From Kocuria sp. TGY1127_2 (GTDB taxonomy: Bacteria > Actinomycetota > Actinomycetes > Actinomycetales > Micrococcaceae), in assembly GCF_013394385.1 (NCBI RefSeq), contig NZ_AP022834.1:124001-188000 (forward strand): 64,000 bases of DNA. Direction: 5' to 3'. The notes below the pieces were generated by a model. That model did no database searches. It saw only the letters and a program-made list of their open reading frames with translations, and was not told the origin of the DNA. The position numbers were made by a program, and so were the translations under genes. Positions within the stretch are counted from its first letter, which is position 1; each line of letters begins with the position of its first letter. This document shows positions 54,257 to 62,960 of the stretch, one piece after another.

Positions 54257-56239
54257 TTAGGCGAAGAGGTGCTCCAGCGGCAGGCCGAAGAATTTGACTT
54301 CACCGGTTGCCAGCAACTCGACGTCCTCGACGTCCCACGCATGCCCTGACGCGACCTCTTGACGCATCTGGCAGAAATTGAAGCGGTCCGAGGAATAGAC
54401 GCTGGCGCCGGCACGGACTGCCCGCTTGAGGAAGTCCGAGTCCTCGCCACGGGACAGCTCACTGAATCCGAGGTCTCGGAACAGCTCTGTTCTGCCGGTC
54501 ATGGTCGGCCCCATGACGAAGTCGGTCCATCTATGTTCCCGGTCCGGGAATCGCAACATGGTGGCATCTCTGCCCAGCAGGTGCATGTAATGGGCTTGCT
54601 TTCCCACAATGTCGGCACCTGAGAAGCGCAGCGTACGCAACAGGTCCGCGAGATATTGCGGACCGTAGAGGTCGTCGTCGTCGATCTTGGTCATTATTTT
54701 GCCCGATGCGGCGGCGGCTGCTTCGTTCAAACATCTGCCTAAGGACCAGGACTGCGGGGCGTCGAGCGTTTCCAGATGTTCGATCCCGGCGGCCGCGGCC
54801 CTTGTTCGCAGCACAGAATCCTTGACTTCGAATCCGTGGGTCACGAGGACTACTTCGAGGTCGACGTCCTCGAGTCCTCCTAGAGCTTCGAGGACGTGAT
54901 CCAGTTGGTGAGGTCGGTTGGTGCTGACAACCGCACTCACCGAGGGAAGCGACAGCCGACTCCGGAAACTCTCCTGCTGGGCGTCCTGGAAGAGGCCTGC
55001 TGCCTCCAGAACTTGCACCATGCGGTGTGCATAAGTGTGTTTGCGCCAAATCTCTCGTTGTCCCAAGTGCGCGGTGCGGTCGTTGAGCTCGGGGGACCTG
55101 ACGAGTGCTCGAATGGTGTGTTGTGCATTCTGTGCTGAGTCCACCACAGGGACCTGCTCAGGGGTGAAGAACCTCGGTATTGCCTCGGACGCCGTGGTAA
55201 TCACAGGGGTTCCGGACGCCGTGATCTCGAAAAGGCGACGCGCACACATGGATGGCGATTCCGTCACCGAATTGACGTTCAGAAACACTTTGAACGCTTT
55301 GTACGCGGTCAGCATCCGATCGTAGTCCAGGCCACCGACAACTCGTTCCGAAAAAGGCGCCGGGAATTGATAGCGCTCGTCGTCTCCCACGAAGCGCGAG
55401 AAGATCTCCAGTCCGTATTTCATTCTCCCGGAGACGGCCAGTGCGGCGTTAAGCAACAACTGCATCTGCTCGCGTCGCTCCCGAAACTTGTGAGAGAAAT
55501 ACATGCCGGCGAAGGCGACGTCGCGTTGATGGAAGCCGTGCTGGGGTCGAATGGGGTTGTGCACGGCCGGCTGGGCGGCGAAGGAAAGGGGAAAGACACT
55601 CTCATGACCGAGCTTCCGTTGGTATTCGGGAATCAGCCGGGAATCGGAGGTCAGAACGACGTCGAAAAGCCGTGCTGTATCCAGGAAGTCTTCGAAATGC
55701 GGTGGATCTTCCTTGTTCCAGAAAACCGAGGGTACGCCGACCTCGCGGCAGTGCGCCACGAGCTCTCGCAATGCGGCCGATGGCGCATTTGAGCCCGTGA
55801 GCTGGTACTGCCAAGCCCCGTCGTTGCCGGACCACGCCGACTCGACAAGAAGGAGGTCCGGTGGAGTCTCCTCGAGCTGTCGGTGCCAGGACTCCGGCGT
55901 CACAGGAAGGGTTGGGAATTCATGACTCCAGGCGGTCTGGGAGAATTTGTCCAGAATTGTCGCCACGGTGAGGTCCGGGAACATGGGTTTCTTGCGCGAA
56001 GGCTGTGCTGGAAGGAAGTCCAGAGTGTAACCGGCTAGGGTTGCGCTTTCAGACCGTCCTGCCAAACCACTTCGGGCGGGAACGTTCTGAGACCGTGAAA
56101 CGGCGGTCGGCATCAAAGCGTCGTTCAGCCCGAGGCGGCTTCGGTGGATATAGGTCCGGGCCTGCGCGATTCCGCCCTTCCTCAGGTGCCAGGCCAATCG
56201 GCGAAAATGCTGAATGCTTAGGAGCCGCTCCGCGGACAT
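54257..56239 (-). CDS. CgeB-like glycosyltransferase fused to a family 2 glycosyltransferase
   Basis: A protein of 660 residues. Residues about 70-425 match the CgeB/DUF3880-type GT-B fold (LLLVESAWSGNDGAWQY, VFWNKEDPPHFEDFL, FLNVNSVTESPSMCARRLFE). Residues about 437-650 are a GT-A domain with VSAVVSTNRPHQLDHVL and the metal site KIDDDDLYGPQYL. Two sugar-transfer activities on one chain suggest addition of two residues in a row. TAGGAG stands five bases before the ATG. It is divergent from the DUF6270 gene and shares its promoter region. Confidence 0.88.
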   Translation of the reverse strand: MSAERLLSIQHFRRLAWHLRKGGIAQARTYIHRSRLGLNDALMPTAVSRSQNVPARSGLAGRSESATLAGYTLDFLPAQPSRKKPMFPDLTVATILDKFSQTAWSHEFPTLPVTPESWHRQLEETPPDLLLVESAWSGNDGAWQYQLTGSNAPSAALRELVAHCREVGVPSVFWNKEDPPHFEDFLDTARLFDVVLTSDSRLIPEYQRKLGHESVFPLSFAAQPAVHNPIRPQHGFHQRDVAFAGMYFSHKFRERREQMQLLLNAALAVSGRMKYGLEIFSRFVGDDERYQFPAPFSERVVGGLDYDRMLTAYKAFKVFLNVNSVTESPSMCARRLFEITASGTPVITTASEAIPRFFTPEQVPVVDSAQNAQHTIRALVRSPELNDRTAHLGQREIWRKHTYAHRMVQVLEAAGLFQDAQQESFRSRLSLPSVSAVVSTNRPHQLDHVLEALGGLEDVDLEVVLVTHGFEVKDSVLRTRAAAAGIEHLETLDAPQSWSLGRCLNEAAAAASGKIMTKIDDDDLYGPQYLADLLRTLRFSGADIVGKQAHYMHLLGRDATMLRFPDREHRWTDFVMGPTMTGRTELFRDLGFSELSRGEDSDFLKRAVRAGASVYSSDRFNFCQMRQEVASGHAWDVEDVELLATGEVKFFGLPLEHLFA

Positions 56240-56335
56240 AAAGACTCCTAGCGCGATAGGAAATGGGCCATTGGCACGGACGCCATTAGTCTAACCACTA
56301 AGTCGAAATTAAATGGTCGGTTGGGAGAGACATCT

Positions 56336-57094
56336 ATGACGGAGTCGCAGAAGGACCGGGTCCCTCGGCTCTTCGTATTCGGGTCTTGCGTGTCTCGAGA
56401 TGCGGTTGAGCGACTTGGGCCAGGCTCATACGAGCTTCGGCGTTACATAGCGCGGCAATCGGTGATTTCCGTCGGTCATGACGCCTCAGAATTCCTGCCC
56501 ACCAAGTTGGGGCTTCAGCATGCCTTCCAGGAGCGAATGGTCGTCGGCGACTGGCGCGGTGACCTGTGGGAGCAGATTGATTCAGCCGGTGAATTCGACT
56601 TGCTGCTGTGGGACCTCGTCGACGAACGGCACGGCGTCTATTGGTTCATGAATGGCGGGGTCGCCACCAGGTCAGTGGACGCACTCTCGGCCGAGCCTGT
56701 CGCTGAGGTGCTGCCCGGGGAACAATGGGTGCCCTTTGGAGATGAGATGCATTTTGAAGCATGGAAGGAAGCAGTCAGCGAATTCAGCGAGGGTCTACGA
56801 AAACGTGGCCTTTGGGAAAAAGTCGTGGTCATCAAAGTGCCGTGGGCGGTCGAGGGACGCAATGGCGAATCTGTTCCGCCCAGCCTGGGATTGTCCGCGA
56901 GTCAGGCCAACCAGCTCTTCGAGCCTTACTACAGCTATTTGGAAGCCCTGGGGTTCGATGTGCTGTCCGTGGCAGGAGATGTTTTCGGCGATTCCGAACA
57001 CCGCTGGGGTCTCGCTCCGTTCCATTACATCCCCGAGGTCTACGACGAAATCGATGCGGGGATACTGCAACGTTTCGGGGCCCTAGAGAGCTGA
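56336..57094 (+). CDS. DUF6270 domain protein
   Basis: A protein of 252 residues starting at ATG 56336 after GGGAGAGA. The defining start is RLFVFGSCVSRDAVE, with the Ser-Cys pair, and DLLLWDLVDERHGVYW and HYIPEVYDEI later. Soluble, no signal peptide. Members occur near glycosyltransferase and capsule genes, and the GSC-S pattern resembles the first block of SGNH hydrolases, but no reaction is known. Placed at the edge of the polysaccharide locus. Confidence 0.8.
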   Translation: MTESQKDRVPRLFVFGSCVSRDAVERLGPGSYELRRYIARQSVISVGHDASEFLPTKLGLQHAFQERMVVGDWRGDLWEQIDSAGEFDLLLWDLVDERHGVYWFMNGGVATRSVDALSAEPVAEVLPGEQWVPFGDEMHFEAWKEAVSEFSEGLRKRGLWEKVVVIKVPWAVEGRNGESVPPSLGLSASQANQLFEPYYSYLEALGFDVLSVAGDVFGDSEHRWGLAPFHYIPEVYDEIDAGILQRFGALES

Positions 57095-57115
57095 ATCTGT
57101 TCGCCGATCTGGCAC

Positions 57116-57149
57116 TTCGGGCCTCTCAGCCGGACCTGAGAGGCCCGAA
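57116..57149 (+). terminator. Hairpin after the DUF6270 gene
   Basis: A perfect 14-base stem (57116-57129 with 57136-57149) around CCGGAC, about 20 bases after the stop. No U-tract follows, but position and strength suggest that it ends the transcript. Confidence 0.7.
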
Positions 57150-57204
57150 CACAGGAACTTGTCCAAGTCGTGACCTGATTAACAGGAGGCTCTCAGCTGG
57201 TGTG

Positions 57205-57353
57205 AGGTTGCAGCTCAGTCGGGGTGGTTAGGTTAATAAGTACCTCATAAGGTGCGAGTGATTGATGAGAGGCGGACCGCGAATCCGTCTCGGACCATCG
57301 GCCGGGGGTGGAGCGTTTTCCCTATAGCTCCACTTCCCGGCCGGTGGTTTTTT
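57205..57353 (+). ncRNA. Candidate small structured RNA
   Basis: After the hairpin ending the previous gene, a weak promoter-like pair (TTGCAG, then TTAATA) precedes two hairpins. The first is GAGGCGGA/TCCGTCTC near 57269-57292; the second is a strong intrinsic terminator at 57299-57353. No frame here reads as protein. A separate small RNA, or the regulated leader of the S4-domain gene downstream, would both fit. Confidence 0.3.
57299..57353 (+). terminator. Intrinsic terminator with T6 tract
   Basis: CGGCCGGG...TGGAGC pairs with GCTCCA...CCCGGCCG (57299 to 57343), followed by GTGG and TTTTTT (57348-57353). It lies about 150 bases before the S4-domain gene. Confidence 0.8.
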
Positions 57354-57509
57354 AAACCGAGGCCTCCGCCTGGTGGGGGCGCGGCGCAGGGAAAGGGCTC
57401 TGAATCGGGTAAATGCCTCCCAACGTGGCCCGCATCATTCCTGCCGAGCCGACCAGCGTTGTCGCCTGAACGCCCCGGGGCAGCACCGTCCGGACTAGAC
57501 TGGATGACC

Positions 57510-57908
57510 ATGAGCTCAGAGAACCAGACTCCGCAAGAAGGGCCGCAGAGTGTGCGGTTGGATGCATGGCTCTGGGCCGTCCGGCTCTACAAGACCCGCT
57601 CTTCGGCCACAACCGCCTGCCGTGCAGGACACGTCCGCCTCAACGACCAACCCGTGAAAGCCTCACAAGCCCTCAGGGTGGGCGACGTCGTCAAGGTTCG
57701 GACGCCAGGCTGGGAGCGAGTTTTTGAAGTGATCAAGTTGCTGACCAAACGAGTCGGGGCGCCCGTGGCCCGCACCTGCTACGTCGACCATTCCCCGCCG
57801 CGTCCTACGGCGCTTTCCGCCCCGGTCCCACGCCGCGAGCCCGGAGCTGGGCGTCCAACCAAGAAAGAACGACGCGAGTTGGAGAAACTCCGCGGACGTC
57901 ACGGCTGA
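57510..57908 (+). CDS. S4-domain RNA-binding protein (Hsp15-like)
   Basis: A protein of 132 residues from ATG 57510 (or 57504); the long frame upstream crosses a terminator and is not used. The S4 domain (about 12-75) reads VRLDAWLWAVRLYKTRSSA, HVRLNDQPVKASQALRVGD and VVKVRTPG. A basic tail (RPTKKERRELEKLRGRHG) follows. Hsp15 rescues stalled 50S subunits that carry peptidyl-tRNA. It is convergent with the UvrA-like gene, 19 bases apart. Confidence 0.9.
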   Translation: MSSENQTPQEGPQSVRLDAWLWAVRLYKTRSSATTACRAGHVRLNDQPVKASQALRVGDVVKVRTPGWERVFEVIKLLTKRVGAPVARTCYVDHSPPRPTALSAPVPRREPGAGRPTKKERRELEKLRGRHG

Positions 57909-57927
57909 GGCCCTTCCCCAGGGGTGT

Positions 57928-60336
57928 TTACTGTTCGGCGGAAGAGGGCAAACCCCCGCGGACGTAGTCGGCCAAGTACCGGCCCGTCGTTGTTGAACGG
58001 GACTTGACGAGCTCGGCCGGCGAACCTTCGAAGACCACGCGCCCGCCGTCGTGACCGGCACCGGGACCCAGATCAACAATCCAGTCGGCATGTGCCATGA
58101 CCGCCTGATGGTGTTCGATCACGATCACCGACTTGCCCGATTCCACGAGCTGATCCAGCAGCCCCAGAAGCTGTTCCACGTCGGCCAGGTGAAGCCCCGT
58201 GGTCGGCTCGTCGAGGATATAGACCCCGCCTTTTTCTCCCATATGGGTAGCCAACTTGAGCCGCTGCCGCTCGCCACCCGAGAGGGTGGTCAGGGGCTGT
58301 CCCAGGCTCAGATAACCGAGTCCGACGTCGTCTAAACGCTTCAGGATCTTGTGCGCGGCGGGAAGCTTGTTCTCGCCCGGCCCGAAGAACTTCTCCGCCT
58401 GGGCGACCGACATGGCCAGAACTTCGCTGATGTCCTTGCCGCCGTATTTGTATTCCAGGACCTCGGGTTGGAAACGTTTGCCTTCGCAGTCCTCGCACAC
58501 GGTGGAGAGCCCCGCCATCATCCCCAGGTCGGTGAATATGACCCCGGAGCCATTGCAAGTTGGGCATGCTCCTTCCGAATTGGAACTGAACAGCCCAGGC
58601 TTCACGTCGTTGGTTTTGCCGAATGCCTTGCGAATCGGCTCGAGGAGGCCGGTGTACGTGGCGGGATTGCTCCGGCGCGACCCCTTGATGGGAGTCTGAT
58701 CGATGGAAACGATGCCTTCCTCTGCGCCCCGCGTTCCCTTGAGCAAAGAACCGTGGAGCAGCGAGGACTTCCCGGATCCGGCGACGCCGGTAACCACGGT
58801 CAGGACCCCCAAAGGGACGTCGACGTCCACGTTCCGCAGGTTGTTGCGGTTGGCACCGCGAATCTCGAGTTTTCCGGAAGCCTGACGAACCGAGTCTTTG
58901 AGATGCACGCGGTCGTCAAGATGCTGGCCCGTCACAGTACCGGAAGCACGCAAGCCGGCGACGTCGCCCTCGTAGCAAACTTCGCCGCCGGCTTTGCCTG
59001 CACCGGGGCCTAGATCCACCACGTGGTCGGCGATCTCGATCATCTCCGGTTTGTGCTCGACCACCAGAACCGTATTGCCTTTGTCCCGCAGCTGAAGAAG
59101 GAGTCGGTTCATCCGCTCGATGTCGTGGGGATGCAGCCCGATAGACGGCTCATCGAATACGTAGGTCACGTCGGTCAACGAGGAGCCCAGGTGGCGGATC
59201 ATCTTGACCCGTTGGGCCTCGCCGCCAGAAAGCGTCCCGGAAGACCGATCCAGGGACAGATAGCCCAGACCGATCTCTACGAATGAATCGAGGAGGTGAC
59301 GCAGCGCCGTGAGCAAAGGACCCACGCTGGGGATCTCGAGGTTTCTGACCCACTCGGCCAGATCGCTGATCTGCATTTGGCACAACTCGGCAATGTTTTT
59401 GCCGTCAACCTTGGAAGACAGTGCACCCTGAGTCAGGCGAGTGCCGTGACAATCGGGGCAGGTCACGTAGGTCACCGCGCGATCCACGAACGCTCGGACG
59501 TGAGGCTGCATCGACTCCTTGTCCTTGGAAAGCATCGATTTCTGGATGCGAGGTATTAGGCCCTCGTAGGTCATGTTGATGCCGTCGACCTTGATGCGTA
59601 CGGGTTCCTTGTACAGAAAATCGTGCATCTCACGCTTTGTAAATTTTTTGATGGGTTTGTCCGGGTCAACGAAGCCCGAACCGCTGAACAGCCGGACGTT
59701 CCAGCCGCCGCCCGAATATCCGGGGACTTTGATCGCGTCATCGGATAAGGACTTGGCCTCGTCGAAGACCTCCGCCAGGTCCAGATCCGTCACCGAGCCC
59801 ATGCCTTCACAGCGGGGGCACATTCCTCCGGTCACGGAGAATGTCGTCTTGACCGCCTTGCGGTGGCCTCGCTCGACCTTCATCGCTCCGGACGCGGTCA
59901 CGGAGGGCGTGTTGAAAGAGTAAGCCTTGGGGCCGCCGATCTTGGGTTCGGCTACGCGGCTGAACAGGGTCCGCAGCAGTGCGTTGGCATCCGTGACGGT
60001 CCCGACGGTCGAACGCGCATTGTTCCCGATACGTTCCTGGTCCACGATGATCGCCGTGGTGAGGCCGTCCAGAAAGTCCACTTCCGGTCGCGCCTGGGTG
60101 GGCAAGAACCCTTGGACGAACGCGCTATAAGTCTCGTTGATGAGTCTTTGCGAGTCGGCCGCGATGGTTCCGAAGACCAAGGAACTCTTGCCTGAGCCGG
60201 AGACGCCAGTGAATACGGTCAAGCGCCTCTTGGGCAACTCGACGTTGATGTCCTTGAGATTGTTCTCCCGAGCTCCGTGCACGCGGATCAGCTCATGGAA
60301 GTCGGCGGGGTGCACTGTCTGGAGTGTGTTGGCCAT
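57928..60336 (-). CDS. Class II UvrA-like ABC ATPase without UvrB-binding domain
   Basis: A protein of 802 residues from ATG 60336 (MANTLQTVHPADF); longer starts lack support. Two UvrA ATPase halves are seen: Walker A GVSGSGKSS (44-52) and GVAGSGKSS, signatures LSGGEAQRVK and LSGGERQRLK, and zinc-finger pairs (CPRCEGMG, CPDCHGTR, CPTCNGSG, CEDCEGKR). After RSTVGTVTDANALLRTLFSRV the chain goes straight to the YSFNTP block, so the UvrB-binding insert of normal UvrA is missing. Class II UvrA proteins are linked to DNA-damage tolerance or drug self-resistance. A MATE exporter gene is divergent from it. Confidence 0.92.
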   Translation of the reverse strand: MANTLQTVHPADFHELIRVHGARENNLKDINVELPKRRLTVFTGVSGSGKSSLVFGTIAADSQRLINETYSAFVQGFLPTQARPEVDFLDGLTTAIIVDQERIGNNARSTVGTVTDANALLRTLFSRVAEPKIGGPKAYSFNTPSVTASGAMKVERGHRKAVKTTFSVTGGMCPRCEGMGSVTDLDLAEVFDEAKSLSDDAIKVPGYSGGGWNVRLFSGSGFVDPDKPIKKFTKREMHDFLYKEPVRIKVDGINMTYEGLIPRIQKSMLSKDKESMQPHVRAFVDRAVTYVTCPDCHGTRLTQGALSSKVDGKNIAELCQMQISDLAEWVRNLEIPSVGPLLTALRHLLDSFVEIGLGYLSLDRSSGTLSGGEAQRVKMIRHLGSSLTDVTYVFDEPSIGLHPHDIERMNRLLLQLRDKGNTVLVVEHKPEMIEIADHVVDLGPGAGKAGGEVCYEGDVAGLRASGTVTGQHLDDRVHLKDSVRQASGKLEIRGANRNNLRNVDVDVPLGVLTVVTGVAGSGKSSLLHGSLLKGTRGAEEGIVSIDQTPIKGSRRSNPATYTGLLEPIRKAFGKTNDVKPGLFSSNSEGACPTCNGSGVIFTDLGMMAGLSTVCEDCEGKRFQPEVLEYKYGGKDISEVLAMSVAQAEKFFGPGENKLPAAHKILKRLDDVGLGYLSLGQPLTTLSGGERQRLKLATHMGEKGGVYILDEPTTGLHLADVEQLLGLLDQLVESGKSVIVIEHHQAVMAHADWIVDLGPGAGHDGGRVVFEGSPAELVKSRSTTTGRYLADYVRGGLPSSAEQ

Positions 60337-60488
60337 GACTCGATCTAACCAGAAGTCCTGGCCCGCCGGAACGGTCATCAAGCAGATTGTGGACAACAAC
60401 GGAGTCAACGGGTTTGGGGCACAGCGTTGGGGTAGTAATGGGGCCCGCCCGTGGCTCGACGAACCTTTCACCTCCTAGACTTGGCCGG

Positions 60489-61868
60489 GTGAATAACGCA
60501 CCTGAACACACCTCATCGGAGGCGTCAGCGAAGAGTCTCAACCGGCAGATCCTCGCCCTGGCCCTACCGGCCTTCGGCGCGTTGATCTCGGAACCGCTTT
60601 TCATCCTCGCCGACACCGCTATTGTCGGCCACCTCGGCACGCCCCAGCTGGCGGGCCTTTCGGTCGCTTCCACGGTAGTTCAGACGGTCATCGGCCTCAT
60701 GATTTTCCTCTCGTACTCGACCACCCCGGCCGTTGCCAAATTCTTCGGCGCTAGGAACCTCAAGGCGGCGTACGAGAAAGGGCGCGATGGCCTATGGGTC
60801 GCATTCGGTTTGGGTCTTGTCTTGGCCATCGCCGGTTGGATTCTTGCCCCCGCCGTTCTGGGCATGATGGGTGCCCAGAAGGAAACCCTCGAACACGCCG
60901 TCGCCTACATGCGCTGGTCCATGCCGGGTTTGCCGGGTATGCTCATCGTCCTCGCGGCCCTCGGGATTCTGCGAGGACTCCAGGACACCAAGACGCCGCT
61001 GTACGTTGCGGCAACCGGTGCAGCGGTCAACGTAATCCTCAATATGATCCTGGTCTTCCCGTTGCATCTCGGAGTCGCAGGCTCCGCCATGGGCACTTCA
61101 CTCGTTCAATGGGGCATGGCCGCCGTCTACCTCGTCATGATCGTCGGAGGCTCCCGAGACCATGATGTCTGCTGGACGACGTCGCCGAGCCGGGTAGGTG
61201 CGATACTTTCCGTCGGTTCATGGCTGATGCTGCGCACCGCGTCGATGCGAGCCGCGATGCTCCTCACCGTTTTGGTCGTCACTCACCAGGGGCCGGTCAA
61301 CTTGGCGGCCTATCAGCTGACGATGTCCCTCTTCGGGTTCATGGCGTTTGGGCTCGACGCGCTCGCTATCGCGGCCCAAGCCTTACTCGGAAAGGAGATG
61401 GGCAGTCGGAACCTGAGTCTGCCCTCCGAGAAGGAGCACGTCAGAAGGCTCATGAACCGCCTGATCCGATGGTCCGTGGGCTTCGGCGTGATCACCGGCC
61501 TGATCTGTCCCATCATCGGATACGGATTCGGCTGGGCCTTCACCCCCGACCCGCACGTTCAGCAGCTCTTCGGTGCCGCAATGATCGTGGTTGCGATCGG
61601 ACAGCCATTGGCGTCCTATGTTTTCATTCTCGACGGCGTGCTCATCGGCGCCGAGGACGTGAAATATTTGGCCCTCGCCTCATTCATTTCGTTGGTGATT
61701 TACGCACCGATGCTCTGGGGAGTATTTGCTTTCAGCGCGGACCGCGGAGGCGACGTCGATCCCAGGGGCTTCGTCTGGGTCTGGATCGCGTATGCGATGG
61801 GCTTCATGGGACTTCGTGGAATCACGCTCGGGTGGCGCTCGCGCTCGAACGTATGGATCAGGGCCTGA
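60489..61868 (+). CDS. MATE-family efflux transporter (DinF type)
   Basis: A protein of 459 residues from GTG 60489, twelve membrane helices. Typical blocks: RQILALALPAFGALISEPL, ADTAIVGHLGTPQLAGL, and in the second half AAYQLTMSLFGFMAFGLDAL. It exports cationic drugs or other solutes with sodium or protons. The ribosome site is weak. It is divergent from the UvrA-like gene with 152 bases between, so both may answer to the same stress. Downstream is the iron-uptake operon. Confidence 0.92.
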   Translation: MNNAPEHTSSEASAKSLNRQILALALPAFGALISEPLFILADTAIVGHLGTPQLAGLSVASTVVQTVIGLMIFLSYSTTPAVAKFFGARNLKAAYEKGRDGLWVAFGLGLVLAIAGWILAPAVLGMMGAQKETLEHAVAYMRWSMPGLPGMLIVLAALGILRGLQDTKTPLYVAATGAAVNVILNMILVFPLHLGVAGSAMGTSLVQWGMAAVYLVMIVGGSRDHDVCWTTSPSRVGAILSVGSWLMLRTASMRAAMLLTVLVVTHQGPVNLAAYQLTMSLFGFMAFGLDALAIAAQALLGKEMGSRNLSLPSEKEHVRRLMNRLIRWSVGFGVITGLICPIIGYGFGWAFTPDPHVQQLFGAAMIVVAIGQPLASYVFILDGVLIGAEDVKYLALASFISLVIYAPMLWGVFAFSADRGGDVDPRGFVWVWIAYAMGFMGLRGITLGWRSRSNVWIRA

Positions 61869-62022
61869 CGCGGAATAGGTCAGGGAAGCCATAGAGGAAA
61901 ACAAGGCTTACTTGATCATCGGTAAAGCATTAACGTGGTTTGTGGTGAGGTTATACTTCTCTTGAGCCCAGCCGCCGAGCCCATGACAGGGCCTCCAGCG
62001 GCTGATCGTCTTGGGAGGCTGT

Positions 62023-62895
62023 GTGTTCGTTGCCAATTTGTTGATCGCTCTCCGGGAGGGGTTCGAGGCTTCCCTCATCATTGGGATCCTTGTTGCGTAT
62101 CTGATCAAGACCAGACGCCGCGATGTCCTGCCCAAGATGTGGCTGGGCGTCGGCGTGGCGGTTCTGTTGCCTCTCGGCATCGGCGCACTGCTCACATGGG
62201 GGCCTAAGACACTTTCGTTCCAGGTTCAAGAGATCATCGGCGGGACACTTTCCCTGGTTGCTGTTGCCCTCGTGACCTGGATGATCTTCTGGATGGGCCG
62301 TCACTCCCGCCAGCTCAAGCACGATCTTGAATCTTCGGTGGAGCGCTCCTTGGTGGGTGGCTCAGGCGGGTGGGGCATGGTGTGGCTTGCCGTGCTGGCG
62401 GTCGGCCGAGAAGGCGTGGAAACCGCGCTTTTCATCTGGGCAACGGTTCGATCTTCCATCCAAACCAACGTCCTGGCGACCACCACGGGCGTGCTGACAG
62501 GCCTGGTACTTTCGGTTGCCCTCGGGTGGATCGTCTACCGAGGTGCTCGTCGGATCAATATGCGCCTCTTCTTCTCCGCGACCGGTTATTTCCTGATAGT
62601 GGTGACGGCCGGGATCTGCGCTTACGGAATCGGCGACCTGCAAGAAGCAGGCGTGCTGCCCGGGATCATGAGCCACGCTTGGGACCTTAGCAATCGCTTG
62701 CCTGCGATCACATCGCCCCTCTTCTGGACCTACACGCTCGGACAGGCTGTTTTCCAGGTCAATCTCCAGCCGACGGTGTTGCAAGTCCTCGCATGGGTCG
62801 TCTACTTGGTTCCCACAGTCTTTCTCTTCACGCGCCAAGTCTCCTCTGGCAAGCGCGCCGCAACGCGGGCCGCACCGCATGTTCAGGCGCACTGA
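62023..62895 (+). CDS. efeU: Ferrous/ferric iron permease EfeU (FTR1 family)
   Basis: A protein of 290 residues starting at GTG 62023, four bases after GGGAGG. Seven membrane helices carry the two REXXE iron motifs: REGFE (in ALREGFEASLIIG) and REGVE (in VGREGVETALF). It imports iron with EfeO and EfeB. An extracytoplasmic or cytoplasmic His/Ala tail ends the chain. EfeO follows 65 bases later on the same strand. Confidence 0.94.
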   Translation: MFVANLLIALREGFEASLIIGILVAYLIKTRRRDVLPKMWLGVGVAVLLPLGIGALLTWGPKTLSFQVQEIIGGTLSLVAVALVTWMIFWMGRHSRQLKHDLESSVERSLVGGSGGWGMVWLAVLAVGREGVETALFIWATVRSSIQTNVLATTTGVLTGLVLSVALGWIVYRGARRINMRLFFSATGYFLIVVTAGICAYGIGDLQEAGVLPGIMSHAWDLSNRLPAITSPLFWTYTLGQAVFQVNLQPTVLQVLAWVVYLVPTVFLFTRQVSSGKRAATRAAPHVQAH

Positions 62896-62960
62896 CCCCT
62901 CAATCCCTTCCCCGAGCCGGACGCCGTAGTCCGCGCCATCACCGAACCCGAGAGGAAAAC

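Noticed and set aside
57252-57509. N-terminal extension of the S4-domain protein
   Set aside because: It would translate through an intrinsic terminator; the S4 fold begins after the ATG at 57510.
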